Part shown: one piece after another, positions 1 through 6,831 of the stretch | Numbering within the stretch: position 1 is the stretch's first letter | Layout: each line of letters begins with the position of its first letter | Source: JBOGXB01 sp050694215 | GTDB taxonomy: Bacteria; Actinomycetota; CADDZG01; WHSQ01 | NCBI GenBank assembly: GCA_050694215.1 | Contig: JBOGXB010000056.1 | Span: forward strand, 1 to 13,120 | Reading direction: 5' to 3' | Length of the DNA stretch: 13,120 nucleotides | Translations under genes and position numbers: made by a program | Notes under the pieces: generated by a model | Told to the model about the DNA's origin: nothing | The model's database searches: none | The model's input: the letters and a program-made list of their open reading frames with translations, nothing else

Positions 1-1
1 C

Positions 2-97
2 CACAGCTTCTTCGACCGCAAGATGTCCGAGCACGACGCGGCGTGCAAGGACGCGTGGCGAAGAGTGCTTGATTTCGTGCACGAACCGGCGTCCTGA
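2..97 (+). CDS. Dienelactone hydrolase family protein, C-terminal end (partial)
   Basis: Only the last 31 codons and the TGA are in the window; the gene begins to the left. The first readable residues are HSFF, followed by an amphipathic helix with AWRRVLDFV. Dienelactone hydrolases (carboxymethylenebutenolidases) end this way: the His of the Cys-Asp-His triad lies in an H-(S/G)-F motif about 30 residues from the C terminus, followed by a helix containing A-W-x-R-x-L-x-F. Known members open dienelactone to maleylacetate in chlorocatechol and related aromatic degradation, although many homologues are general alpha/beta hydrolases. The family call rests on this short tail alone. The gene converges on the ABC ATPase with only nine bases between the two stop codons. 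Confidence 0.7.
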   Translation, partial: HSFFDRKMSEHDAACKDAWRRVLDFVHEPAS

Positions 98-109
98 CCG
101 TCCAGGTCA
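95..109. other. Small inverted repeat spanning two convergent stop codons
   Basis: TGACC-GTCCA-GGTCA is a perfect 5-bp stem with a 5-base loop. Its left arm starts with the TGA of the rightward dienelactone hydrolase gene, and its right arm ends with the TGA (read as TCA on the plus strand) of the leftward ATPase gene. The stem is short and no T-run follows on either side, so it is weak as an intrinsic terminator. It is the only secondary structure available between the two genes. Confidence 0.25.
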
Positions 110-1225
110 CTCCTCGGGTGCGATCAAGGAGCAGGCTTCAGGAGGCAATGTGAGCGTCACCTCCGAGCCGGGCGGAATGGACTGAGTGGGATTGCATCGT
201 GCCCGGATCTTCAGCTTGCCGACGGCCACCACGTGGTCGACGCTCTCGCCCAGGAACGCGCGGACCTCGATCTCGCCCCTCCAGCGATTGGGACCAGTCT
301 CGTGCGGAGCCGTGGAATCGAGCTTCAGATGCTCGGGCCGGACCGCGACGATCACTCGGCTTCCCGCCGGAAGGTCGACTTCGCTCTTCACGCGCAACAT
401 CCCCTCCGACGTCGACACCGAGTGCATCCCCGCCTCCCTGCTCTCGGTAACGCCTTCGATGAAGTTGGAAGTCCCAATGAAATCCGCGACGAAGCGCGAC
501 ATCGGCTGCTCGTAGATCTCGCGCGGCTTGCCGATCTGCTGGATGGTGCCCTCGTTCATCACGGCAATGATGCTGGACATCGCCAGCGCCTCGATCTGGT
601 CGTGCGTGACGTAAACGGCCGTTATCCCGTACTCACGCTGCAGCCGCTTCAGCTCGAAGCGCATGTCCTCGCGTAGCTTCGCGTCGAGATTCGACAGCGG
701 CTCGTCGAGGAGCAAAAGCGGCGGCTCCATGACAAGCGCTCTCGCGAGAGCGAGACGCTGCTGCTGTCCACCCGAGAGGTCGGTCGCCTGTCGGTCGGCG
801 AGTTGGTCGAGGCGAACTACCGACAGGACGCGATCGACTCTCTCCCTGATCTCCTTCTTGGATGATCGCTCGCTCCTGTTGGCGACCCGCAAGGGAAAGG
901 CGACGTTCTCGAAGACGTTCATGTGCGGCCAGATGGCGTAAGACTGGAACACCATGCCGATGCCGCGTTCGTTGGCTCGGAGCTTGATGCCCTTGTTGGA
1001 CGAGAAGAGCACTCGATCCCGGATCGAGATCTCGCCGGAGTCGGGGCTTTCGAGCCCCGCTATGCAGCGAAGCGTCGTCGTCTTACCGCACCCCGAGGGG
1101 CCGAGCAGCGTGTAGAGCTGACCCTCTCTTACCTCGAGCGAGATCCCGTCCACGGCCACCACACGTTTTTCCGGAGCCTTCCTGGCCCCCGGAAACGTCT
1201 TCGTGAGCTCCTCGATATTCAGCAC
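107..1225 (-). CDS. ABC transporter ATP-binding protein, Fe3+/spermidine (FbpC/PotA) type
   Basis: This 372-residue protein is the cytoplasmic ATPase of an importer. It shows every nucleotide-binding motif in order: Walker A GPSGCGKTT (about 42-50), Q-loop Q94 in the family-typical stretch QSYAIWPHM, signature LSGGQ (150-154), Walker B LLLLDE (170-175), D-loop and H-loop H208. The region from about 240 to the end matches the regulatory TOBE part of this subfamily, and the length is normal (350-380). The start is GTG at 1225, preceded by a purine-rich AGGGGGG. It is the last gene of the long minus-strand operon, 57 bases after the cupin stop. The permease and binding protein that it should power are the first two genes of the same operon, about 7 kb upstream; no other ABC membrane gene is in view. 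The substrate is unknown. The ATPase family call is certain and the partnership is inferred. Confidence 0.95.
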   Translation of the reverse strand: MLNIEELTKTFPGARKAPEKRVVAVDGISLEVREGQLYTLLGPSGCGKTTTLRCIAGLESPDSGEISIRDRVLFSSNKGIKLRANERGIGMVFQSYAIWPHMNVFENVAFPLRVANRSERSSKKEIRERVDRVLSVVRLDQLADRQATDLSGGQQQRLALARALVMEPPLLLLDEPLSNLDAKLREDMRFELKRLQREYGITAVYVTHDQIEALAMSSIIAVMNEGTIQQIGKPREIYEQPMSRFVADFIGTSNFIEGVTESREAGMHSVSTSEGMLRVKSEVDLPAGSRVIVAVRPEHLKLDSTAPHETGPNRWRGEIEVRAFLGESVDHVVAVGKLKIRARCNPTQSIPPGSEVTLTLPPEACSLIAPEE

Positions 1226-1282
1226 GTCGGCGCCCCCCTGGCGACTCGGGCGAGCTCTTCCCCCCTTGAACCGACCCGAAGC

Positions 1283-1867
1283 CTAGGCGCCGCCGGCCGT
1301 AACGGCCTCCTGCGCTGTCGGTGCGGCCACATTTTCGACCGCGTAGTCGGCGCCCTCGCCTACCTTGATCTGAGTCGGGTGCCGTTCGATCCTGTGCAGC
1401 CGCATGTGGCGTAGCAGACCAGTGTCCTGGATCGCGAGGTAGCGCGCCGTCTCGTCCGGATCCGCGTTGAAGTGCTGGTGCCACGCCCACACGGGCGGGG
1501 AGAACAGGCTGCCCTCGGCCCACTCGTAGCGGTCCTCGGGCTCGCCTTCGTAGTTGATGATCGAGAAGCCACGACCCTTCACGACGTAGATGTAGGCCTC
1601 TGTCGTATGACGATGGCGTGTCGTATTGCCGCCCGCAGGGATCTCACTCAGGTGCGCCTGGATGATGTTGTTGTCCCCCAGCTGGAACCACAGACCCTTG
1701 TTGTTGCGCCACGGCCGGTGGATGAGGTCGATCGTGCGGAGGTCACCAGGACTCACGATCCCCGTCACGGGCGGGTTCTTACGAAGGAACTCTTCCCGGG
1801 CGGCCATCTCCGAGGCGTCTTTGTTCGCCTTGTCGGTAGCCATTACCTGGAAGTCCCATTCACCCAT
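1283..1867 (-). CDS. Cupin-domain metalloprotein (possible dioxygenase or isomerase)
   Basis: A 194-residue single-domain cupin. Motif 1 is G80-x4-H85-x-H87-x2-E90-x7-G98. Motif 2 is G119-x5-P125-x-W-x2-H130-x3-N134, with Trp where the consensus has Gly. H85, H87, E90 and H130 are the expected metal ligands, so an Fe, Mn or similar centre is likely. The segment around the HRH and KGRGFS motifs recalls gentisate-dioxygenase-like and related cupins, but the protein is only half the length of a bicupin dioxygenase and has about 70 residues before the barrel. ATG at 1867 is chosen because AAGGGGTG lies seven bases upstream; an internal ATG nine codons in lacks a comparable site. Lying in a catabolic operon, it may perform ring cleavage, isomerisation or a decarboxylation step, but the reaction is not readable. 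Confidence 0.85.
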   Translation of the reverse strand: MGEWDFQVMATDKANKDASEMAAREEFLRKNPPVTGIVSPGDLRTIDLIHRPWRNNKGLWFQLGDNNIIQAHLSEIPAGGNTTRHRHTTEAYIYVVKGRGFSIINYEGEPEDRYEWAEGSLFSPPVWAWHQHFNADPDETARYLAIQDTGLLRHMRLHRIERHPTQIKVGEGADYAVENVAAPTAQEAVTAGGA

Positions 1868-1928
1868 TAGGAATCACCCCTTCTGATTGCCATGAGCGGG
1901 CCACCCTAACATCCATAGGCATGAAGGT

Positions 1929-2786
1929 CTAACCATTGGCACCGGGAGAGAGCGAGCCCACCAGCCCCAGCTCCTCGCACTGGAGACACCACCCCGCGCC
2001 TCCCGAAGGGGCCCAGAAGTTAGAGTCCGGCCCGTCTCGCTCCTCGTCCCCCAGGATCACGCCGCACGTCCTGCACCGCTCGATCTCCTCGAGCAAACGG
2101 GTCGTGTCGGGGTCATCGGAGGCGAGCGTGTTCTGCACCTCCCACCAGAACCCCCACAACGATACCGGCCGCCGTCCCTGGCCGAGCCCGTCGAGGAGAC
2201 GCAGGAAGCCGATCTTCTCGTCGAGATGGTCGCCGAGCGTGTCCCAGTGATCGAGGACGTACCCGTCGTGGCGTCCCGACTCGACGAGCTCTCTAAGAAG
2301 AGCGTCCGCATCTCCGACGAGGAGCCGGTGACTAGTGCCGGAGAACCACTCGGCCCCCTCGTGGAGGGCGGCCACTCCCGGACGCGACTCGATCGTCGTC
2401 ACGGTGCTCACCTCCGGCCGGTGCAGGAGCAGCTGCTGAACGATCCCGAGGCCCAAACCCGTCACCAGCACGTCGCCGCGCTGGCCCTTGGCGAGCCCGG
2501 TCATCATCGAGACCTCCTGGGGGCCGTCGGTCATCCACAACCGAAGCGAAGTGTCATCGAATCGCTCGAACACACGCGTGATGTTGGGCATGTCCGGGAA
2601 CTGACGGCTGTAGTCGACCATCGCTCCGAAGTACTCTCCGTGGACCAGCTCGCCCATCTCCTCGTCGCTCAACCGATCCACGACGAACTCGCCGTAATTT
2701 CCCGGACGAGGCACGACATGGGACCAGCGCGGCCGGAACCCGCGATCGTCGGGGACGCGCTCGGCCCCCAAGAACCGGCCGCTCAC
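1929..2786 (-). CDS. Spermidine-synthase/methyltransferase-fold protein with C-terminal CxxC-CxxC
   Basis: A Rossmann-type class I SAM-methyltransferase-like protein of about 285 residues. A glycine-rich loop TGLGLG (109-114) follows a hydrophobic strand. Then come TTIESRPGV (acidic end of strand 2), LLVGDAD and the strand YVLDHWDTLG, in the order seen in spermidine-synthase-like folds. The tail carries C238-x2-C241 and C267-x2-C270, a likely zinc knuckle. The open frame runs back to 3074, but that part overlaps the preceding dehydrogenase in another frame and is low-complexity Arg/Gly. I therefore place the start at GTG 2786, 38 bases after the upstream TAG; no strong ribosome site is visible, so the start is uncertain. 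Which donor it uses (SAM, decarboxylated SAM or none) and its acceptor are unknown. It is an unusual partner for hydrolases and an importer. Confidence 0.7.
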   Translation of the reverse strand: MSGRFLGAERVPDDRGFRPRWSHVVPRPGNYGEFVVDRLSDEEMGELVHGEYFGAMVDYSRQFPDMPNITRVFERFDDTSLRLWMTDGPQEVSMMTGLAKGQRGDVLVTGLGLGIVQQLLLHRPEVSTVTTIESRPGVAALHEGAEWFSGTSHRLLVGDADALLRELVESGRHDGYVLDHWDTLGDHLDEKIGFLRLLDGLGQGRRPVSLWGFWWEVQNTLASDDPDTTRLLEEIERCRTCGVILGDEERDGPDSNFWAPSGGAGWCLQCEELGLVGSLSPGANG

Positions 2787-2824
2787 GGAAGCGGCGCGAG
2801 GCCCCGGGCCGCGACCGGGGTCAC

Positions 2825-3646
2825 CTAGGCCTCCCAGCCCTCGTCGTCGAGCAGGCGCACCACGCGCTCGTGTGAGATGCCCTTCATCGCGTCTCGGACC
2901 ACGGCGGCAACTGGTAACTCCTGATCCAGCTCCGAAGCGACGGCGAGCGCGTTGCTCAGGTCCTTCTCCGGCCACCTCATCGGCATCAGATGGATCTCTC
3001 GGAGTGTCTCGCTGTCGACGCTCGCGCTCTCGAGGGCCTCGCGAAGAGACGACACCCGCAGCCCCATCCTCCATCCCAGGACCAGTGCCTCGGTGATGGC
3101 AGCGATCTCCGCCCAGTGGATGAGATTGTTGACCGTCTTACCGGCCTGGCCCGCTCCCAGCTCCCCGAGGTGATGGATAGCTCCGCTGAATGTCTCCAGC
3201 ACTGCTCGCGCTCGCTCGAGCGCGGCCGCGTTCCCTCCACAGAGCAGCGTCAGGTCGCCGGCTTCGGCCCCCCTCGTTCCCCTGGTAAGTGCGACGTCGA
3301 GCACGTCGATGCCTCGGACCGCACCCTCGGCACCCACCCGAGAGCAGGTGACCGGCTTGACCGAGCTGCAGATCGCGACGACGCAGCCGGATGGGGCGGA
3401 GCCGAGTAGTCCGTTTTCTCCGATGCACACTTCGAGAACGTCCTCGTCGGTGGGGACGATCACCAGCACGAGGTCCGCACCGGCCGACAGCTCCGCCGGG
3501 GTACGGGCGATGCGAGCCCCTTCCTTTGCCGCCGCGGCCAGGGCGCTCTCGTCGACGTCGTAGCAAGCGAGCTCGAACCCGGCGGCCATCACGTGACGAG
3601 CAATGGGGGCGCCCATGAGACCGACACCCACGAGACCGACCCTCAT
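2825..3646 (-). CDS. NAD-dependent 3-hydroxyisobutyrate-dehydrogenase-family oxidoreductase
   Basis: A 273-residue beta-hydroxyacid dehydrogenase. The N terminus is a Rossmann fold with GVGLMG (7-12) and D30 at the end of strand 2, which favours NAD over NADP. The family substrate-binding motif (usually D-A-P-V-S-G-G-x-x-G-A) appears as DVALTRGTRGAEAG (117-130), so the usual SGG is TRG. The catalytic Lys and Asn lie in GKTVNN (K170, N174), and the late KDL...A...PV motif is present. ATG at 3646 is chosen because a run of AGG triplets forming the ribosome site sits just upstream, inside the last codons of the preceding hydrolase gene; frames extending further upstream overlap that gene. Known relatives oxidise 3-hydroxyacids or reduce semialdehydes. 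The altered SGG motif warns that the substrate may not be 3-hydroxyisobutyrate. Confidence 0.9.
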   Translation of the reverse strand: MRVGLVGVGLMGAPIARHVMAAGFELACYDVDESALAAAAKEGARIARTPAELSAGADLVLVIVPTDEDVLEVCIGENGLLGSAPSGCVVAICSSVKPVTCSRVGAEGAVRGIDVLDVALTRGTRGAEAGDLTLLCGGNAAALERARAVLETFSGAIHHLGELGAGQAGKTVNNLIHWAEIAAITEALVLGWRMGLRVSSLREALESASVDSETLREIHLMPMRWPEKDLSNALAVASELDQELPVAAVVRDAMKGISHERVVRLLDDEGWEA

Positions 3647-3651
3647 CTGCC

Positions 3652-4299
3652 TCAACTCCTCCTCCTCGCCTCTGGATCGATCGTGCCCGTCTCGAGCATC
3701 GCGATCGCCTCGGCGACGCTCCTCACGCGGCACATGCGCGGGAAGACACGCTCCAGGAAGAAGTCCCGCTGCTCGTTGAACCCCGTGCAGGCATCGCGAA
3801 TGACCACCATGCTGTAGTCCATGTCCCGGCCCGCGTAGACGGTGCTCGCGATGCCGACGTGCGTTGACCCCCCCAGGATCATCACGGTGTCTATCCCGCG
3901 CGTCCTGAGGCTCAGGTCGAGGTTCGTCTGGTAGAACGCGCTCCACCGGTGCTTCGGGACGTCGTAGTCGCCGGGGCGAGGGGCAAGCTCTGCTATCACC
4001 TGGAGCTCCCGGGAACCGGACCCGTGCGGGGGCCGCGTAGGACGCGGATTGTCATGTCCCCACGGCCTGAGCTGCGAGTCGGTGTCGGTCACGGCGGTCG
4101 CAAAGTCCTTCCCATCTTCCCGGTGGTCCGCGCGGGCGTAGAGGACGGGGACGCCCCGTTCCCGGCACTCGTGGATCAGCGTTCGCGCCGGCTCGATGGC
4201 CCCAGCCTCCTCGATTGCCGATCTGTATCTCTCCAGCATGTCAAAGACGACGAGACCCGTGCATGCCGGGTTCAGCGTTGCCTCGTCTGCTCTGCTCAC
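3652..4299 (-). CDS. Isochorismatase-family hydrolase lacking the catalytic Cys (Asp-Lys-Gly)
   Basis: A 215-residue alpha/beta hydrolase of the isochorismatase superfamily. The general base D20 lies in LVVFDM and the conserved lysine K116 in VPKHRWSAF. The nucleophile loop, normally G-x-S-T-x-x-C, reads GGSTHVGIAST, with G149 in the Cys position. In the family, a Cys makes an amidase or nitrilase-like enzyme. Vinyl-ether isochorismatases such as EntB and PhzD carry Gly there and use the Asp for acid catalysis. This protein may therefore not be an amidase. It starts with GTG at 4299, inside a GTGA overlap with the stop of the preceding paralogue. Its final AGG AGG AGG AGT codons double as the ribosome binding site of the next gene, five bases away. 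The frame is intact, so it is not an obvious pseudogene. Confidence 0.88.
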   Translation of the reverse strand: MSRADEATLNPACTGLVVFDMLERYRSAIEEAGAIEPARTLIHECRERGVPVLYARADHREDGKDFATAVTDTDSQLRPWGHDNPRPTRPPHGSGSRELQVIAELAPRPGDYDVPKHRWSAFYQTNLDLSLRTRGIDTVMILGGSTHVGIASTVYAGRDMDYSMVVIRDACTGFNEQRDFFLERVFPRMCRVRSVAEAIAMLETGTIDPEARRRS

Positions 4300-5039
4300 G
4301 ACCGCCGCCCGCCGGTCGCAGTCCGATCGAGGTACGCGAGCGCCTCCTCCAGGTGCACGACGGTCGCGTACTTGTGATGGAGGTCGAAGAGATTGATCTT
4401 ATGGCTGATGTCGATGCGATCGAAGGTCGCCTCCTCCACGATCATCACCTCCAGGCCGTGCGAGTAAGCGTCGACGACGGTGGCGCGCACGCACCCACTG
4501 GTCGACTCTCCACCCACCACGAGGGTGTCAACGCCCTCTCTCCGAAGATGAGTCGACAGTGGAGTCCCAAAGAACGCGCTGGCCCTCGTCTTGTAGACGA
4601 CGAGCTCGTCCTCGATCGGCGTGAGGGGGTCCACGATCGTCGAGCCCCACTCGTCGTCGACCCGCGCAAGCCTCTGGGTAGCGCGACCGAACACGGCCTC
4701 GAGTCGATCCTCATTGGTTGTATGGAGGATTGGATGGCCGGCCGCACGCGCCGTTGCCAGAAGCGCCTCGAGAGGCTCGAGGGCATCCCACGCGGCCTCG
4801 CCACAGCTACTCGGGAAGCGCTCGATGGCGTCCAGCAGCGGCTCTCTTCGGTCGCCGAACACCCGGTTGTAAAGATCGATCAGCACCAGGGCCGGTCGCC
4901 GGCCGAAGGTGCGCTCCCGCTCATAGGCGCGGTAGACACGAAGCTCCGTCTCGCCCACGACATCGTCCCAGCAGTGACCACGCCCGGAGGATGCGCTCCC
5001 GGCCTGGCTGGACTCGGATGCCTCGTGGATCACCGCCAC
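4296..5039 (-). CDS. Isochorismatase-family cysteine hydrolase (N-carbamoylsarcosine-amidase-like)
   Basis: A 247-residue amidohydrolase with the full triad: D55 in LVLIDLYN, K150 in VVYKTRASAFFGT, and C183 in GGESTSGCVRATVVDA. The loop S-T-S-G-C-V-R-A-T closely matches N-carbamoylsarcosine amidases and maleamate amidohydrolases, which split a C-N amide bond of a small acid. About 45 residues precede the core, longer than in minimal family members. The start is GTG at 5039, directly after the TAG of the thiamine-diphosphate enzyme with no base between them; a second GTG at 5033 is possible. The end overlaps the next hydrolase by four bases, so the two are probably co-translated. The probable role is amide hydrolysis in the operon's pathway; the substrate is inferred only by class. 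Confidence 0.9.
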   Translation of the reverse strand: MAVIHEASESSQAGSASSGRGHCWDDVVGETELRVYRAYERERTFGRRPALVLIDLYNRVFGDRREPLLDAIERFPSSCGEAAWDALEPLEALLATARAAGHPILHTTNEDRLEAVFGRATQRLARVDDEWGSTIVDPLTPIEDELVVYKTRASAFFGTPLSTHLRREGVDTLVVGGESTSGCVRATVVDAYSHGLEVMIVEEATFDRIDISHKINLFDLHHKYATVVHLEEALAYLDRTATGGRRS

Positions 5040-6785
5040 CTACCTGGGCTGGCATACGACGTCGACGAGCGCGGGGGTCTCGTGCTCGATCACCATCTTG
5101 GTCGCCCGGGCCACCGCGCTTCCGACCTCAGCCGGATCCACGATGGGCCCCTCGCCGTACCATCCGAGGGCGCGCGCGGCTGTGGCGAAATCCGGCGCCG
5201 GCTTGTCGATCTCCATACCGATGGAGGCCCGTTCGACGGGAGTGCCTCGCTGGCGCGCGATCCGCTCCTGATGCTCCCAGTCGTTGTAGTAGGCGCGGTT
5301 GTTGAACATCACCACTAGCAAGGGGATCCTGTAGTAGGCGGCCACCCACAGCGCGCCGAGGTCGAACATGAGGTCCCCATCGGGCTGGAGGTCGACGACG
5401 AGCCTTCCCGACCCGCGGTGCGCCAGGGCCACTCCGAGCGACATCGATATCTGCGTGGAGGTGCCGAGGCTCCTGCCGGGGTGACGGTACGCGCGATCGA
5501 AGTCCCACGTCTTCAGCGCCCAGTCGTGCGCGGTTCCGGCCGTGAGAACCCAGTCGTGATCCTTGATCACCTCCCACACATCTGCGGCCAGCCGGGCGGT
5601 TGAAACCGGCGACGCGTCCCAAACGGACGAAGCCTCCCGACGCCAGCCCTCCCACGCGGCGTCGTGCATCTCCGTCAGTTGGGCGCGCCTGCGAACGCGC
5701 TCTGGTTGCCGATCCGGGGCGTGGCTCTCCAGATCCCGGCACCTCTCGAGAAGCAGCGGCAGCGCGACCGACGTATCGGCAGTGACCTGAAGATCGGTCT
5801 CGTGGAGCGCGGCGAAGTCGTGCGACCACGAGGAGATGCCGATGTGGTTGAAGCCCACGTCGACGACCCTCGCGTCCTCCTGGATCCGTGACCTGATCAT
5901 CCTCGTAGTCGAGTCGAGCTTCTGGGTCGCCTTTCCCATGTCTTTGACGTCGACGAAAAAGACCAGATCCGCCTCCTCGAGCGCCGAGGTACCGGTCACG
6001 TTGAGCGGATGGCGGTTGGGGAAGTTCAGTCGTGCACCGGTATCGATGACGCCGATCGCAAGAAGCTCCGCGAGCTCCACCAACTGTTTGAAGGCTTCGG
6101 GATCGCGGCCGGCGTAGCCGGTGATCATGACGGGGCGTTGTGCGGCCACGAGCATCTCGGCCAGCCGGTCGAGCGCGCGCGGATCCGGGCCGATGAGGGC
6201 AGGCGGCCTCAGCCGCTCGAGATCCGGCGAGGGGATGTCTCCATCGATGCGATCCTCCTGCAAACCGGCGTCCAGGCCGATGTAGACGGGGCCGGCTGGT
6301 TCGGAGGTCGCTATCCGGCAGGCGCGCGCGATCGCCTCCGGCACCGACGAGATGGAGAACGGCTGATCGTCCCACTTCGTGTAATCGCGCACCGCGCTGC
6401 CCTGGACGTTCGCGCTGTGGATCCAATCGATGTTCGGGCGACGGCGCGTCGTGTCCATGGGCCCCGCCCCGCCGAAGATCACCACCGGGACGCGATCGAT
6501 GTAGGCGTAGTAGATCCCCATGGCCCCGTGCAGGAGCCCGACGACGTCGTGCAGCACGACAGCCATCGGCTCTCCAGACGCCTTTGCGTAGCCGTGCGCG
6601 AGTCCCACCGCTACCTTCTCGTGCGGGCACTCGATCATCTCCGGAGAGTTCCCACCGTAGTTGACGAGCGAGTCGTGCAGTCCGCGATACGACGAGCCGG
6701 GATTGAGGCTGATGTACTTGAAGCCCTGTGCCTTCATCGCATCCACCATCACGTCCGAGCCGTACGTCGGTCTGGTGTTAGTCAT
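5040..6785 (-). CDS. Thiamine-diphosphate-dependent enzyme (acetolactate synthase/benzoylformate decarboxylase family)
   Basis: A 581-residue enzyme with the three-domain plan of this family (550-600 residues). The N-terminal PYR domain carries the cofactor-activating E56 in CPHEKVAVGLAHGYA. A central Rossmann-like domain includes PVMITGYAGRD. The C-terminal PP domain has the Mg/ThDP motif DGD (469-471), and NN follows at 495-496. Members decarboxylate 2-oxoacids, join or split C-C bonds, or hydrolyse cyclic diketones; the sequence does not decide between these. ATG at 6785 is supported by GGAGGT six bases upstream. The open frame extends to 6887, but this would overlap the MFS gene and is low-complexity. 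It ends directly against the GTG of the following amidase, which implies coupled translation. It is likely the core C-C bond enzyme of the operon. Confidence 0.9.
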   Translation of the reverse strand: MTNTRPTYGSDVMVDAMKAQGFKYISLNPGSSYRGLHDSLVNYGGNSPEMIECPHEKVAVGLAHGYAKASGEPMAVVLHDVVGLLHGAMGIYYAYIDRVPVVIFGGAGPMDTTRRRPNIDWIHSANVQGSAVRDYTKWDDQPFSISSVPEAIARACRIATSEPAGPVYIGLDAGLQEDRIDGDIPSPDLERLRPPALIGPDPRALDRLAEMLVAAQRPVMITGYAGRDPEAFKQLVELAELLAIGVIDTGARLNFPNRHPLNVTGTSALEEADLVFFVDVKDMGKATQKLDSTTRMIRSRIQEDARVVDVGFNHIGISSWSHDFAALHETDLQVTADTSVALPLLLERCRDLESHAPDRQPERVRRRAQLTEMHDAAWEGWRREASSVWDASPVSTARLAADVWEVIKDHDWVLTAGTAHDWALKTWDFDRAYRHPGRSLGTSTQISMSLGVALAHRGSGRLVVDLQPDGDLMFDLGALWVAAYYRIPLLVVMFNNRAYYNDWEHQERIARQRGTPVERASIGMEIDKPAPDFATAARALGWYGEGPIVDPAEVGSAVARATKMVIEHETPALVDVVCQPR

Positions 6786-6791
6786 GGCCTC

Positions 6792-6797
6792 ACCTCC
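6792..6797 (-). promoter_or_regulatory. Ribosome binding site deciding the start of the thiamine-diphosphate enzyme
   Basis: GGAGGT on the minus strand, six bases before ATG 6785. It fixes this start over the longer open frame reaching 6887, which lacks such a site and overlaps the MFS coding region. Confidence 0.8.
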
Positions 6798-6831
6798 GTC
6801 ACCGTCCGGCGCGTCACCTCGAGGCGCGTTC

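Noticed and set aside
2787..3074. N-terminal extension of the methyltransferase-fold protein back to 3074
   Set aside because: It would overlap the dehydrogenase gene by about 250 bases and translates to low-complexity Arg/Gly sequence, so a start at GTG 2786 is preferred.
4215..5318. Long plus-strand open frame (367 codons) opposite the two isochorismatase-family genes
   Set aside because: It is a complement-frame shadow in GC-rich DNA. Its translation has no recognisable domain, whereas the minus-strand frames carry intact catalytic motifs and ribosome sites.
5128..6630. Second minus-strand frame of 500 codons inside the thiamine-diphosphate enzyme gene
   Set aside because: It is an out-of-frame Arg/Ala-rich shadow; the true frame shows the DGD...NN and CPHE motifs.
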